A stretch of 64,000 bases of DNA. Origin: Mycoplasma sp. NEAQ87857 (GTDB lineage: Bacteria; Bacillota_I; Bacilli_A; Mycoplasmatales; Metamycoplasmataceae). The position numbers and the translations under genes were made by a program. Below are positions 20,963 to 31,757 of this stretch, piece after piece. The stretch lies in the NCBI RefSeq assembly GCF_009792315.1, contig NZ_CP045542.1, forward strand, positions 930,001 to 994,000, read 5' to 3'. Every line of letters starts with the position of its first letter. Positions within the stretch are counted from its first letter, which is position 1. Under the pieces are notes generated by a model that worked only from the letters and a program-made list of their open reading frames with translations, searched no databases and was not told the DNA's origin.

Positions 20963-21888
20963 TATTTTTTAATCCTTAACAAAACAAATAAATAAGCTCT
21001 TTTAATTCTTGATGATGTATATCTTTTACTAGTACACGCTTGAATAAAATCATCGTATGTCGGTTGGTTAATTTGTTTTTTAAACAAATTTTCCATTCCT
21101 TCAGAAATCATTTTATATTGTGCAATAATTTCTTTAGGAGTATTTAAAATTATTTTTTGGAATTTAGGATAGGTATTTCTAATATCGTTCTTTGGTTTAA
21201 TACCTTTAAGCTTCATTGGACTATATTTAGAGATATCTTGATTGTTGCTTAGCATTTGTCTAAGTTTTGAAGCACTAGCAAATTCACTTTCAACATCTTC
21301 AGAATGAAATGGAATAGTCCTTTGAATTGAAATAGGTTCTATATCTAAATCATTATCAACAATAGTTTTAACATATTCTAGACCTAAAATATCATTTGGC
21401 ATTGATATATCTTTATTTGCTAATTCCATCAAAGCTAAATTGGTTGCTCTTGGAAAGCTATTACCTTTTTGTTTAAGATATTTTTTAATCAGTTTATTAT
21501 ATTCTTGCTTATTGTTTTTGATTAAGAGAGCTATCTCTTTAAAAAGTTCTATATCATTAGTTTCACTACCAAAAACTAAATACTTAATCCCTTTTTTAGC
21601 AAGTTTTAAAACTGCATTAGAAGCAAAAATATGAGCTGCTTGAGCACTAATATCTACTGGTAATTTCACAAAACCACTAACTCCATATTTTTTTGCAATA
21701 TGTTTTCTTTGTCTATATGAAGCACAAGTGATTTCTCCCCGTTGGGAATATTTACCAGACATTGCAACAATTATTTTACTATTAGGAATATTTTCTTTAA
21801 TTCAATTTAATTGATAAATATGACCATTATGAAAAGGGTTGTATTCTACAACAATTCCAACCTTTGTTTTTTTATTTTTAAAAAGCAT
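20962..21888 (-). CDS. tmcAL: tRNA(Met) cytidine acetate ligase TmcAL (YlbM)
   Basis: 308 aa from ATG 21888; a UGA Trp inside the first 40 residues hides the true start. The N-terminal nucleotidyltransferase motif GIVVEYNPFHNGHIYQL is the TmcAL/YlbM signature (HxGH ATP site). It is followed by MSGKYSQRGE and the FGSETNDIELF and ASASKLRQML segments of the family. The enzyme activates acetate with ATP and acetylates C34 of elongator tRNA-Met (ac4C). The protein is shorter than the ~400-aa Bacillus enzyme, mostly at the C-terminus. It stands directly opposite a tRNA cluster. Confidence 0.93.
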
Positions 21889-21916
21889 AAAGTTATTATA
21901 TAACACAATAATATAA

Positions 21917-21944
21917 AAGCATAGTTAAAAAAACTATGCTTTTT
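21917..21944 (-). terminator. terminator of the decayed lipoprotein copy
   Basis: AAAGCATAGTT / AACTATGCTTT with T-run on both sides; nearly identical in stem to the hairpin at 23779-23805. Confidence 0.8.
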
Positions 21945-21945
21945 C

Positions 21946-22150
21946 TTAATCTTTACTAGGTCTAATTTCTAGATTCAAACCCCATTTAAAAAGATTAAAT
22001 TCTGGTTTAATGTAATTTTTATATTTCTTTTTGAAAATCCATATTTAATAGTTCAATGCTTTTTAATTTAAAATTTTTAAATTCATCACCTGACAAATGT
22101 ATCCCTATAGTTTCATAAACAGTTTTTAGTTTTGCTTCTATTATGACTTT
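21946..22150 (-). pseudogene. 3' fragment of a decayed lipoprotein paralogue
   Basis: On the minus strand the fragment reads TIGIHLSGDEFKNFKL then ELLNMDFQKE, stops, and continues in another frame as IKPEFNLFKWGLNLE. It matches the C-terminus of the intact gene at 22253-23668 (ALGIHLSDDEFKNFKLNG ... IKPEYNRLEWEM) with one frameshift. The 5' two thirds of the gene are gone. It keeps a good terminator. A third family member lies at 23927-25114. Confidence 0.8.
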
Positions 22151-22252
22151 CTTTATTAGATTAAATTAATTTGTTTATACCATATTTATTAAAAATCTCT
22201 TTAAGTTAAAAATCATAAAATATCATACTCTTGAAACTAGAAGTGTAATATC

Positions 22253-23668
22253 CTAATTTGAATCGAATATAGTTTTTTTACTATCTTTTTCAAAATTTAC
22301 ACTATAATCCATTTCTCATTCTAATCTGTTATATTCTGGTTTAATTAGGGTTTTATCCTTTAACAATTCTTTTTTAAAGTCTAAATTTAAAAATTCAATA
22401 CCATTTAGTTTAAAGTTTTTAAATTCATCATCTGATAAATGGATTCCTAACGCTTGATGTAAAGTTTCTTGTTTTGCTCGAACATCATTAACATTAATAA
22501 TTCCAAATTTATAAAGAGGACTATGTATAACATCATCTTTAATAAGATAATTTTCATCACTTCTGGTAAAATATTTTGTAACAAAAAGATGTTCTCTTTT
22601 ACGATCTCCTATATCTTTCACTAAATATAATCTATTTTTATTAAATAAAGGTGTTACGTAATTTAAATTAGTTATTAGCAAATGGTTATAAAAAGATGTA
22701 TATTTGTATTCTAAATCAATAATTAGAATGTTGCTTTCTTGAATATGCTTGGTGTTTTTGTCCATTAGTGATGAATATTCATTTTCATATTTCTTAAGAT
22801 TATCTTTTGATATAAGATATAAATTAATTTTTAATTCAGGATTTGTGCTTTGTATTTTGTTAAAAATCTCTGGTTGATAAAAATCTAGATTACTTTTTTT
22901 GTCATTAGTACTTAATAGATAATAAGGTTGATGAAAAACAAGTACATCACTTCATTCATTCTTTGTGACTAATTGATTTGGTAAAAGTTTAAATCTATCT
23001 ATGTAATTACCAGTAAAATAATTTATATTTATTATTTCATTATCATTCTTATTTGATACTCAGGTAGGTATCTTTAGGTCTTTATCGTTGAAAAACTTTT
23101 CATTAACTAATATATTCTTATCAATGATGCTTTTATACTCATTGTTTCATAAATTATCATCATATTTTTTAGTTAAAAAACCTAATTTATCAGTAGCTAT
23201 TATTGGTAAAGTTTCTTTTGTGAAATTAATAGTTGTTAATAATCTAGCGTTTTTTATAAGTTTTTTATAAAACATCTGATACTTATTGTTTAAACTTTTA
23301 TCATACTCATTTTGTTTTAAAATTTGTTTAGATTGTTTATCAAATTCCCAAGGTCAATAACCTATACTTTTAAAATCTGACGCATAAAGAGTATTCAATT
23401 TCAATTTATTTAATTGTTTCTCTCAATGATCTATTTCATTATCGTCTTTTATATTCATCATTTCTAATTTATCAATATTGTATTTCTTGATAATTAATTT
23501 AGAAATAGTTTTTTCTTTTTCTTGCGTTCTAGAACAAGATACAACAGACATTAAAATGGGTAATAATACTAATGGAATAAAAATTAGGTTTTTGAGTTTC
23601 TTAATATTTGGTTTTAGATCTATACTAAACATATTTTTTAAAAATTTCTTTTTCATGATGCCTTTCAT
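22253..23668 (-). CDS. lipoprotein, family copy A
   Basis: 471 aa with several UGA Trp codons and no internal stop. Lipobox ILMSVVSC near residue 45, preceded by an unusually long ~40-residue basic leader; an alternative ATG four codons later (MKKKFLK) is equally plausible. The mature protein has a conserved pattern shared with copy B (LLTTI-F, INYFTG-YI-RF-L-PN, NEW-D-FHQ, LKINL-L, LIIDLEY-Y..FY). The family looks like an extracellular globular domain rich in Asn, Lys and Tyr. It is flanked by a decayed copy and by copy B, a local tandem array probably generated by duplication. Function unknown; surface-exposed by inference. Confidence 0.78.
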
Positions 23669-23778
23669 TTTTTAGATAATTTTTTTATTAATGAAACTCC
23701 TTTCTACTTTTATTTTATTCTTTTCTATATTAGATTTTTTAAAATTCTTGCACCATAAAAAGTAAAAAAACATTATAA

Positions 23779-23808
23779 AAAGCATAGTTTTTTAACTATG
23801 CTTAATTA
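23779..23808 (-). terminator. terminator after copy B
   Basis: AAAGCATAGTT / AACTATGCTT stem on the minus strand, sharing its stem sequence with 21917-21944. Confidence 0.8.
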
Positions 23809-23926
23809 TTTTAATTGAATAGAATTTTATGTATTTGTATAATTGTCTAAATCGTTATTATTTAACTTACTTTTTCATGTAAAATTCCAGGTACTGTTAA
23901 TAATCATTAAATATAAACATCATTTT
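23809..23926 (-). other. out-of-frame remnant of copy B's C-terminus
   Basis: Directly after the copy B stop, another frame on the minus strand stays open for ~35 codons (…STWNFTWKSKLNNND…) ending at a TAA. This fits a frameshift that cut about 35-40 residues from copy B relative to copy A. Evidence is length and Trp spacing only. Confidence 0.4.
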
Positions 23927-25114
23927 TTATTTATTTTGTTTTTTTAAGAACTCTTTAGAAAAATCAATATTTAAAAATTCTATATTTTTTAATTCAAAGT
24001 TTTTTATCTCTTCATCATTAAGACTTATAGCAATAGTGTATCTTGAAGTAATTAATTTTTCTGATTCGCTATTACTATCATTTTTTAAATTGTTATCAAA
24101 CAAGAAATACCTTGCTCTTCATTGGTTGCTAACTCAACCTAATATAGTAAATGAAAAAGATGGTTTATCAGGTTGAACGTAGGAAATCCCTGGTGGTCTA
24201 TAATGTTCAGATGTATCTTTTATTAAATATAGTGTTCCTTTATCAAACATAAATGCATTATAATCAAAATCATTAATTAATTCAGTTTCATAAAACTTCT
24301 TATGAGTGTATTCAAAATCTATTATTAATGAATGTTTTGGTAAATCCAAATTTTCAAAATAAGGATATTTGATTTTTTCTAAATTGCTCTTCTCTGTTAA
24401 AAATATATTGATTTTGAGATTAGGGTTATCTTTTTGAACTTTTTCAAATCAATCTGGGTTAAAGAGTCAAATGTCATATTCTTTATAAAAACTTGAGTAA
24501 TTTACAGGAATTTGATGGAATATAAAAATATCTTTTCATTCATTCTTAGATACTTTAGGATTTGGTTTAAGACTAAATTTACGTATATATTCACCAGTAA
24601 AATAATTAATAAGTAACTTATTATCCTTTAATTTATTCAAAGACCATGGAATTTTAATTTCATTAAGTTCTTTATTAGTAAATTCTCCATTTATAAAAAT
24701 GTTTTTATGGATTAAATTTTCATATTCTTTATTACTCAATTCAACATCATAATATTTTCTAGATACAACTCCATTTTTTGTTTCTTTGATAGGTATAAAA
24801 TTATTTACAAACTCTATTGTTGTTAATAATTTTGAATTATCAAGAATCTTTTTTAAATGCCATTCATCAAGTACTAATTTATAATCTGGGTTACTTCAAG
24901 ATCATGAACCTATACTTCTAAAATCATTTTTCAACCATAATCTTTTTTGTTTGTTAATATTTGATTTATTTTTATCTAAATTGAATTTTTCAACTATCAA
25001 GCTTGGAATAGTTGCTTCTTTTTTATTGTCGGGATTTTTAACACTTGTTGATGCACATGATACACTAACAATAGGAACAAAAATACCTAAAGTTGTGATG
25101 AATTTTCTAATCAC
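23927..25114 (-). CDS. lipoprotein, family copy B (GTG start)
   Basis: 395 aa from GTG 25114, chosen because AAGGAG lies six bases upstream and the signal peptide begins there (MIRKFITTLGIFVPIVSVSC, lipobox VSVSC at residue 20). An in-frame TTG nine codons upstream has no ribosome site. The family pattern is the same as copy A (INYFTGEYIRKFSLKPNP, NEWKDIFIFHQ, LKINIFL, LIIDFEY), and both contain FKLNG/FELKN-IEFLN near the C-terminus. It ends earlier than copy A, probably by frameshift. Function unknown; exposed lipoprotein. Confidence 0.78.
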
Positions 25115-25444
25115 GATAATCTCCTTATATATCAAATACAAATTAATATATTTTATTTGTTAATTATTGTGTCTAACATTTTTTATATACGATAAACTTA
25201 CACATAAAAAATATCTCCCTACTTATATTTTATTCTTTTGCCAAACAACTTATAAAAATTTTTAACCCTAGAAAATAGGGATAAAAGTATAAAAAATATA
25301 AAAAACTTTAGCTTTTTTAATGTAAAATAAAAAAGCAAACTTTTTAGTTAAAAAATGCTTGCTTTTTTATATAAAAACGCTTTAATTTTGCAATTTTTAT
25401 AATATAATTATTTTGCAATTTTAAAAAACCACAAAGGAGGAACC
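25115..25444. other. intergenic region upstream of rpmF
   Basis: 330 bp, no credible ORF. Holds a small stem CCCTA/TAGGG (25264-25282), a larger AAAAAAGCAA / TTGCTTTTTT stem (about 25328-25367) that could end transcription in either direction, and the rpmF promoter with overlapping TATAAT boxes at 25398-25408 between two copies of TTTTGCAATTTT. Shine-Dalgarno AAAGGAGG at 25433-25440. Confidence 0.55.
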
Positions 25445-25648
25445 ATGGCTATTGTACCAAAGCGTAAAACTTCAAAACAACGTAAACACAAAAGACAATC
25501 ACACAGTGCATTAGATACACCTAATCTTGTAAACTGTTCAAACTGTTCAAAAATGATTGAACAACATGTTACATGTAGATTTTGTGGTTTTTACAAAGGT
25601 AAAAAAGTTTTAGGATACGTTGCTTTAGACGACCGTATCAATAAATAA
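25445..25648 (+). CDS. rpmF: 50S ribosomal protein L32
   Basis: 67 aa. Begins MAIVPKRKTSKQRKHKRQSH, the L32 signature. It has two CxxC pairs (CSNC and CRFC) for a zinc ribbon, so this is the zinc-binding form. Strong AAAGGAGG ribosome site. Monocistronic with its own terminator. Confidence 0.97.
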   Translation: MAIVPKRKTSKQRKHKRQSHSALDTPNLVNCSNCSKMIEQHVTCRFCGFYKGKKVLGYVALDDRINK

Positions 25649-25657
25649 TTATGATAT

Positions 25658-25684
25658 AAAGTCCATTTGGACTTTTTTTATTTT
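25658..25684 (+). terminator. rpmF terminator
   Basis: AAAGTCCA / TGGACTTT stem with T-run. Confidence 0.9.
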
Positions 25685-25744
25685 TTTAGTACTTTATTTG
25701 TTCGTTTCTTAATTTTTGTCTATTTATAAAACGGAGGACAAACA

Positions 25745-26338
25745 ATGGTACTTTACAGAATCGGAGAAATAGTTTATAAAAACAAAAATAACATTATATT
25801 AGAATCTTATTCAACAGGATACGCTATAAATATAGCCAATGAATCACGTTTTGAAGTTGGTCAAAAAATTAAATTATTTTTATTTGAGCACCAAAGCGAA
25901 TATTCAACACAAACTTATGGCTTTAAAGAATTCAAAGAAAGATTATTATTTACTGACCTAATTGCAATTGATAAAATAGGACCTAGAATAGCAATGAATG
26001 CTCTTGATAAAGGTTGAGAAGTAATTGCTAGTTATATTGTAAATGAAGATGTTCAACAATTAAGTAAAATCAGTTTTATTAGTATAAAAACAGCTAAATT
26101 AATTTGCGTTGAACTAAAAGATAAATGAACTAAATTAACATCAAATATGCAAATTAGTAAAAAAGAAAACTTAAATTCATTCAAAGAATTATCATCAACA
26201 CTTGAAACTTTAGGATTTAAAAAGAAACAAATTGATTTAGCTTTATCAAAAATAGAATTAAACAATGATATTGACACTATGATTGAACAAAGCATTAAAA
26301 TAATTGCAGAGAGTCAAAGCAATGCTATTAGAGAATAG
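25745..26338 (+). CDS. ruvA: Holliday junction DNA helicase subunit RuvA
   Basis: 197 aa with two UGA Trp codons. N-terminal OB fold (MVLYRIGEIVYKNKNNIIL), then two helix-hairpin-helix segments (LIAIDKIGPRIAMNAL and LSKISFISIKTAKLICVELK), then a C-terminal helical domain III. RuvA tetramers hold the four-way junction and load RuvB. The usual GVGP hairpin is IDKIGPR here, a normal mollicute divergence. The stop lies 17 bases inside ruvB, so the two are translationally coupled. Start ATG preceded by GGAGG. Confidence 0.93.
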
Positions 26339-27269
26339 ACCACAAAATTTTCATAATTTTATAGGTCAAAAGAAATTAGTTCTTACCTTACAAGCAATGA
26401 TAAAAAGCTCAATTCATAGAAAGGTTGTTCTACCCCATATTTTACTTTATGGACCTCCTGGGATGGGTAAAACCACTTTAGCAACCATTATTGCTAATGA
26501 ATCAAAACAACAAATACACTATGTTCAAGGTAGCAACATTGAAAAGAAAGCAGATATCATTAACATATTATCAGTAATTAATGAGAACGATATAGTGTTC
26601 ATTGATGAAATACATAGTATTAATAAAAATATAGTGGAATTTTTATATAATGCTATGGAAGATTTTGTGTTTGATTTAATAATTGGTGTTGATGGTAATA
26701 GTAGAGCTATGAGAATGAAAATTAAACCTTTTACTTTAATAGGAGCAACCACTAAATTAAGTGAAATTACTCAACCCTTAAAAGATCGTTTTGGTTATAT
26801 AGGTAGATTAAATAGTTATTCAACGGAAGATATTATTAAAATTTTGATTAATAGTGCTAAAGTTTTAAAAATACCAATAGAGAATGATTACTTTAATCTT
26901 ATAGCTTCATATTCTCGAGCAACCCCTAGATTAGCAAATCATTTATTATCCAGAATTTATGACTTTGCAATTTCATTAAACGATTCAATAATTAATAACA
27001 AAATCATTCACAAGACTTTTAAGCTACTTGATTTATATGAATACGGCCTAAATAAAGATCATTTAGAATATTTAAATATCCTAAAAGGATTTAAACAAAA
27101 ATGTGTCTCACTAGACACTATTTGTGGTTTAATTTCTCACACAAAAGAAACAATTACTAATGAAATTGAACCCATATTATTATATTTAGGATTAATTCAG
27201 AAAAATTCTAGAGGTAGAAAAATTAATCAAAATGGAATTGACTATTTATCAAGACAAAAATACAAATAA
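26322..27269 (+). CDS. ruvB: Holliday junction branch migration ATPase RuvB
   Basis: 315 aa from ATG 26322, preferred over an upstream TTG because the protein then begins MLLENRPQNFHNFIGQ like other RuvB (RP-xx-xxFxGQ). Walker A LYGPPGMGKTTLA near residue 43, Walker B FIDEIHSI, sensor GATTKLSEI, arginine finger region KDRFGYIGRL and sensor 2 SRATPRLANHLLSR are all present, followed by the winged-helix domain. The hexamer drives branch migration with RuvA. Overlaps ruvA by 17 bases. No ruvC in the window, as usual for mollicutes. Confidence 0.97.
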   Translation: MLLENRPQNFHNFIGQKKLVLTLQAMIKSSIHRKVVLPHILLYGPPGMGKTTLATIIANESKQQIHYVQGSNIEKKADIINILSVINENDIVFIDEIHSINKNIVEFLYNAMEDFVFDLIIGVDGNSRAMRMKIKPFTLIGATTKLSEITQPLKDRFGYIGRLNSYSTEDIIKILINSAKVLKIPIENDYFNLIASYSRATPRLANHLLSRIYDFAISLNDSIINNKIIHKTFKLLDLYEYGLNKDHLEYLNILKGFKQKCVSLDTICGLISHTKETITNEIEPILLYLGLIQKNSRGRKINQNGIDYLSRQKYK

Positions 27270-27297
27270 AAAGTTCACCCAAGTGAACTTTTTATTT
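27267..27297. terminator. bidirectional terminator
   Basis: AAAAAGTTCAC / GTGAACTTTTT with loop CCAA between convergent ruvB and the M42 peptidase gene. Confidence 0.9.
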
Positions 27298-28374
27298 GTA
27301 TTTTAATTCTTCGTGTTTTTCAACTGTATATTCTTTACAGAATTCTGTTAATAAATTTATAGCTGCATCAATATCAACTAATGAACATAATCCAATAGGA
27401 CTGTGAAGATATCTTTGAGGAAGTGAAATGGTAGTTACACTAGCTCCTCCAGGAGCAAATTGTAATTCCGCAGCATCAGTTCCTCCACCTTCAGCAACAT
27501 ATTTATAAGCTAAAATTTCTTTGCTTTTAGCAATGTTCATTAAATCTTTAATCAATTTAGGATCAGGTAATGTTCCACCGTCTTTAACTAAAATATTTAC
27601 ACCTTTTCCTAAAACTGGAGTTCCAGGTTTACATCCTGTAGTATCATGAGCAGCTCCTGTATCTAATGCGAAAGCAACATCTGGGTTAATTATACTTACA
27701 GAAGTTTTTGCACCTCTAGTTCCTACTTCTTCCTGCACAGTACCAACAAGGTATAAATCACTATCTAATTCTACATCAGCAAGATTATTAGCAATAAACT
27801 CTAAAGCAGTAACTCCTGCACGGTTATCCATTGCTTTACCACCAATAATATTGTTAGCAAATTCAATTGTTTCACCTGTTAAAAAGATTTTATCACCAAT
27901 TTGAATACCTGCTTCTTCTACTTCTTTTTTAGTTAAAAATCCAAAATCAACAAATAAATCATTTGTTTTGATTGCTTCATTAATTTTTTCACGGTCTAAA
28001 ATATGGATTGATGTATGTCCAAATACTCCATTAAATCTTTTTCCTTCAGATGTTTCTAAAATAGCTTTAGTTCCTATTACAACTGTAGGTCATAAACCAC
28101 CAATTGGAGTAACTAATATATTTCCATTGTCTTTAATACTACGAACCATATATCCAACTTCATCCATGTGAGCTGCAATCATAATTTTAGGCGCATTAGC
28201 TTTTTTTGATTTTTTAAAGAAAACAATTGAACCTAACTTATCTCTTGAAACTTGATAGTTTGATGATATATTGTTTCTTAATTCTTTGGCAACTGGTTCT
28301 TCAAATCTTGAAATTGCTTCAATAGACATATATTTGCTTAATCTTTGAGCAAGTTTTTCATATTTTTTATCCAT
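27292..28374 (-). CDS. M42-family metallo-aminopeptidase (PepA/FrvX type)
   Basis: 360 aa, full length, with one UGA Trp. Zinc ligands and catalytic residues are visible in order: IMIAAHMDEVGYMV (H and catalytic D), GKAMDNRAG (bridging D), TVQEEVGTRGA (catalytic Glu pair), AFALDTGAAHD (D) and RYLHSPIGL (H). M42 enzymes are large dodecameric aminopeptidases that finish peptide degradation in the cytosol. Start ATG has AAGGAG upstream. Its neighbours (ruvAB, tRNA-Leu) give no functional link. Confidence 0.94.
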
Positions 28375-28440
28375 TTTATCTCCTTATATACTTAAATAAA
28401 AAAGTCCTGAAATTGGACTTTTATGATGCTTATTTGCATA

Positions 28441-28524
28441 TGGTACCTCAGACAGGACTTGAACCTGCACGGATTTCTCCAGTGGATTTTGAGTCCACGG
28501 TGTCTACCATTCCACCACTGAGGC
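28441..28524 (-). tRNA. tRNA-Leu (CAA)
   Basis: 84 nt with CCA, class II with a long variable arm; anticodon CAA in loop CTCAAAA; acceptor GCCTCAG/CTGAGGT (one G-U). Confidence 0.94.
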
Positions 28525-28528
28525 ATAT

Positions 28529-28559
28529 TAAAAATCTACTTAAAATAGATTTTTAATTT
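28529..28559. terminator. terminator
   Basis: AAAATCTA / TAGATTTT stem between the Glu-rich protein gene and tRNA-Leu (minus strand). Confidence 0.7.
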
Positions 28560-28564
28560 ATTAT

Positions 28565-29890
28565 TTAGATTATATTTAGTGCTTGTAAAATGATTACAGT
28601 GATTAAAATACCATAACCCATAGCTAATAAGAAAATACCTCAATAGTTAAATCTTCTTGCTGTTGCTTCTTCAAGTAAATCTTCTTCTTTTTCTTCTTCA
28701 GTTTCTTCTTTTGGTTCAACTTCAACTTCCTCTTCAACTATAACAGTTTCTTGAACAGGAACAACAACATTTGTAACTACTTCGTTATTTTGAACTGGTC
28801 AATCAAATACAAGGAATTTTGATGATTTTTTAGCTTCTTGAGCAAAAATAGCATATTTATACTCATTTAATTCTACAAATCCAACATGATATTCATCAAG
28901 CACAACATATGAAGCTAATTCACTAAATCTTAAGTTTTCACCACAACAATTTCTTACATATAAAGCTTTAGAAGGAATAGCTTCTAATTCAGGATTAACT
29001 ACAACTAATTCAGAGATTTTTTCAATAGAATTATTTAATGAATTATGAACTAGTTTTAATAATTTTTTAAAGTCTGCATCTCCATTAAAATCTTTATCTA
29101 AAAATCTAATTTTTGATAAAGTAAATCTTAAACTAACTTTAATTTCTTCTAAATCTTGTGCATAAGTTTCTTGTTTTGTTTCTAATTGAGCAACTAATTT
29201 TTCTACTTTTTTAGCATATAATGCTAAACTTTTAATTTGTTCTTCTTCACTTAAATTGTTAATAAACTCATATTTTACTAATTTAATTTCTGGTTTTGAT
29301 TTTTCTACAACTGTTTTAACTTCTTTAACAACTTCTGGTTTTGATTGTTTTTCTGAAGCTTGACGAGCTTGTAATAATTCTAATTTTCTTTGTAATAATT
29401 CTTTGTCAGCATCTGATTCGTTTAAAAGTGATAATAATCTTTCAATTTCTTCATCTTTAGCAGATTTTTTTCTTTCGATTTTTAAATCTTCATCAGCAGG
29501 GAAATATGTTTCATGATCTGCTAATACTTTAAAGTCAACAACTTCTTCTAAAGCTTTTTTAGCTTCGTTTAAGTTTCTTAACCCTTCTGTATGAATACAT
29601 AATTCTTTTAATGTTTCTTTATAATCTAATCCACCATCAAATTTATCAACATTTAATTCGTACTCAAACTCACCTGTTGTAGGTTCTTTTTCAGAAATTA
29701 ATAAACCACCTCAGATTTTTTTATCAGTTTGGAATCAAGTTGCACAATCATAACCTAAAGATAAAAATCAATTCATTGCATCTTTACGAGTTTTAAATAA
29801 TGCTAAAGGTGCATTAACTTTAGGGTGTTTTAATGCTCATGGATAATTTTCATCTTTATTAGGTTTGTATAAACATTGTAAACGTTTCAT
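28565..29890 (-). CDS. Glu/Lys-rich protein with C-terminal transmembrane helix
   Basis: 441 aa when UGA is Trp. The N-terminal ~100 residues form a globular part with several Trp (two DKKIWGGLLISEK-like strands). Residues ~110-260 are Lys/Glu-rich coiled coil (RKLELLQARQASEKQ), followed by a mixed domain and an acidic Glu/Val/Pro stretch (~375-405). The protein ends in a single C-terminal transmembrane helix (GIFLLAMGYGILITVIILQ), so it is probably tail-anchored with its bulk in the cytosol. Start ATG follows AAAGGAG. I do not recognise the family. The acidic/proline linker before the anchor resembles mycoplasma cytoskeletal or adhesin-accessory proteins, but this is inference. Confidence 0.72.
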
Positions 29891-30158
29891 TCGTTCTCCT
29901 TTAATTGGAAATTTTAAATTTAAATTTAAAAAATTAATTATACAATGCTAAAAATTTTATTTTTATAAAACTAGCTTTATATTATTTTATATATCAATTA
30001 TAAAGTATTTTTATTATAATATTGTGATATTTGTATTTAAAAGTATTTATTTTTTATAAATTAAATATTTAATAAACAAAAGCTAAAGAAAATAATCTCA
30101 TATACATATCCTTTAAATAAAAATTAATTTAATAACTTTTAAAATATATAATATATTT
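29891..30158. other. AT-rich divergent promoter region
   Basis: 268 bp almost purely A/T without an ORF. TATAAT boxes at 30016-30021 and 30147-30152; the latter ends six bases before the ATG at 30159, predicting a leaderless mRNA for the plus-strand pair. Confidence 0.5.
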
Positions 30159-30500
30159 ATGAATATTAAATATAAACCTAATGATGTTTTAAATGGTAGA
30201 GTTAAGACTATAGGATCAAAATACATTAAAGTAGAATTAAAAAATGGTGCTGTATTTTGTATTACAAAAAATGAAATTACAGATTTTCAAAAAACCAAAA
30301 TTAATCAAATTATTAATGTTAATGATCATATTTCTTTTGTGGTAATTAATTTTAACCCTAAATACAATATGGGAAACGGAAGTTTTAAACGTAATCATCC
30401 TAATTATCGAAGAAATCCATTTAATTATGGTATAAAAGAAACTAAAAATGGTTTTAAAAATCTTTTTGAACATACCATTCACACCTTAAAAGAAAGTTAA
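30159..30500 (+). CDS. S1-domain-like RNA-binding protein
   Basis: 113 aa. The first ~70 residues fit an S1/OB fold: VLNGRVKTIGSKYIKVELKNGAVFCI then ITDFQ and DHISFVVINFNPKYN. The C-terminal ~40 residues are basic and Asn/Arg-rich (FKRNHPNYRRNPFNYG), probably extra RNA contact. No Shine-Dalgarno; TATAAT ends six bases upstream. The next gene starts two bases after its stop. The pairing of a short S1 protein with the following gene suggests a fixed mycoplasma operon. RNA binding is inferred from the fold pattern only. Confidence 0.7.
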   Translation: MNIKYKPNDVLNGRVKTIGSKYIKVELKNGAVFCITKNEITDFQKTKINQIINVNDHISFVVINFNPKYNMGNGSFKRNHPNYRRNPFNYGIKETKNGFKNLFEHTIHTLKES

Positions 30501-30502
30501 TA

Positions 30503-31726
30503 ATGATATTACCTTTAAATATTAAATTAAATAAAAATTATTTATTTGATTCTAAGGAAGAAAAAAGATATTTTGCACATTTTAAGCAAGAAGTTAATAA
30601 TAAACTATCTAAATTAGCTTTTAATGATGCAGAATTTATGAATTTTGAAGATATAGCTTATAACTTTAAATTAAATGGTATTCATCAAATAATTAATTTT
30701 TGCAACTTATTTTATGAACTTAAAATTCATACTTTAATTATTTTTTGTAGTGAAGAAATTAAGCAATCAATTCAAAGTTGTATTAATTTCTTGCTAATGA
30801 ATCAAATTAATAATAAATCAGAGTTAAAAATTAAATTAATTTTTATTAACCAAAACACTTCTATCAATCGTTTTGTTGATGTTTTAAATTCATTTAATCA
30901 TAAAATTGGTTTATTGTATCTAGATACATTATTAGATTTACAATCTAACAAAATGTATTATTATAATCAATGAATAATTAATTTTCTTAAGCAAGAAAAA
31001 ATTTCTTATGAACAATTTTATATTGGAAAAGATAATAAATTAATTCATAAACTTTTTAATGAAAAACATATTTTGCTTGTATCTGAATACTTTAATCAAA
31101 ATTACTCAATATTTTCAGAAGTTGTTTTGGTCATTTTAGCAACTCAAGGTATTAATATTAAAAAAATTATTGATGGTTATGTTGCTTATACTGGTAAAAA
31201 CAACCGTTTAAAATATCTTTCATATGAATTAGCTAGTTTTTGATCAAAATATCAAATCAACAATAAAACATTTAATGTATTTGCTTCCTGCCATCATTTT
31301 TTAAATGATTTATCTTCGCTATTTGCTTTTTTATTAAATAAATCAAGTTTAAATGAACATTTAATTAATACTAGTATTAATTTACCAAGTGATATTAGTA
31401 GTTTAGGACAATATTTACTTGATGGAAATCATAATAAAATCATTACTTATTTAGATATTAAACGTAGTTATTTTGATTTTCAATTTAGTGATAATGTTTT
31501 AGATGATGATATGCTAGACCAATGAAACATTAGTACAATTAACCAATACTATAAATACACTCATGAAGTTTTTAATACACAATTAACATCATTTAATAAA
31601 GATATTAAATCAATTAGCATCACTTGTGAAACCAACAATGAAATTTACCTTGGAGCTTTAGTTAGTATTTTTTATTTTGCTAAGATATATTACTGTTTGT
31701 ATAATAATTTACATCCTTTTAAATAA
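30503..31726 (+). CDS. divergent glucose-6-phosphate isomerase-like protein
   Basis: 407 aa with UGA as Trp, close to the ~430 aa of mollicute Pgi. The best family signal is LPSDISSLGQYLLDGNHNK, matching the Pgi segment (D-hSxGQ-hQ-G) that binds the sugar phosphate, followed by the catalytic-helix region with TNNEIYLGALVSIFYFAKI (the E-hG-h-hhhFE part of Pgi). The N-terminal SIS-like sheet (TLIIFC, LIFINQN, IGLLYLD) also fits. The Pgi signature with its catalytic Glu/Lys is not recognisable, so it could be a diverged isomerase or an inactive relative. It interconverts G6P and F6P if active. Two bases after the S1-like gene. Confidence 0.5.
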
Positions 31727-31757
31727 AAAAATCTCTTGTTTTTACAAGAGATTTTTC
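31727..31757. terminator. bidirectional terminator
   Basis: AAAATCTCTTGT / ACAAGAGATTTT with loop TTTT between convergent genes. Confidence 0.9.
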
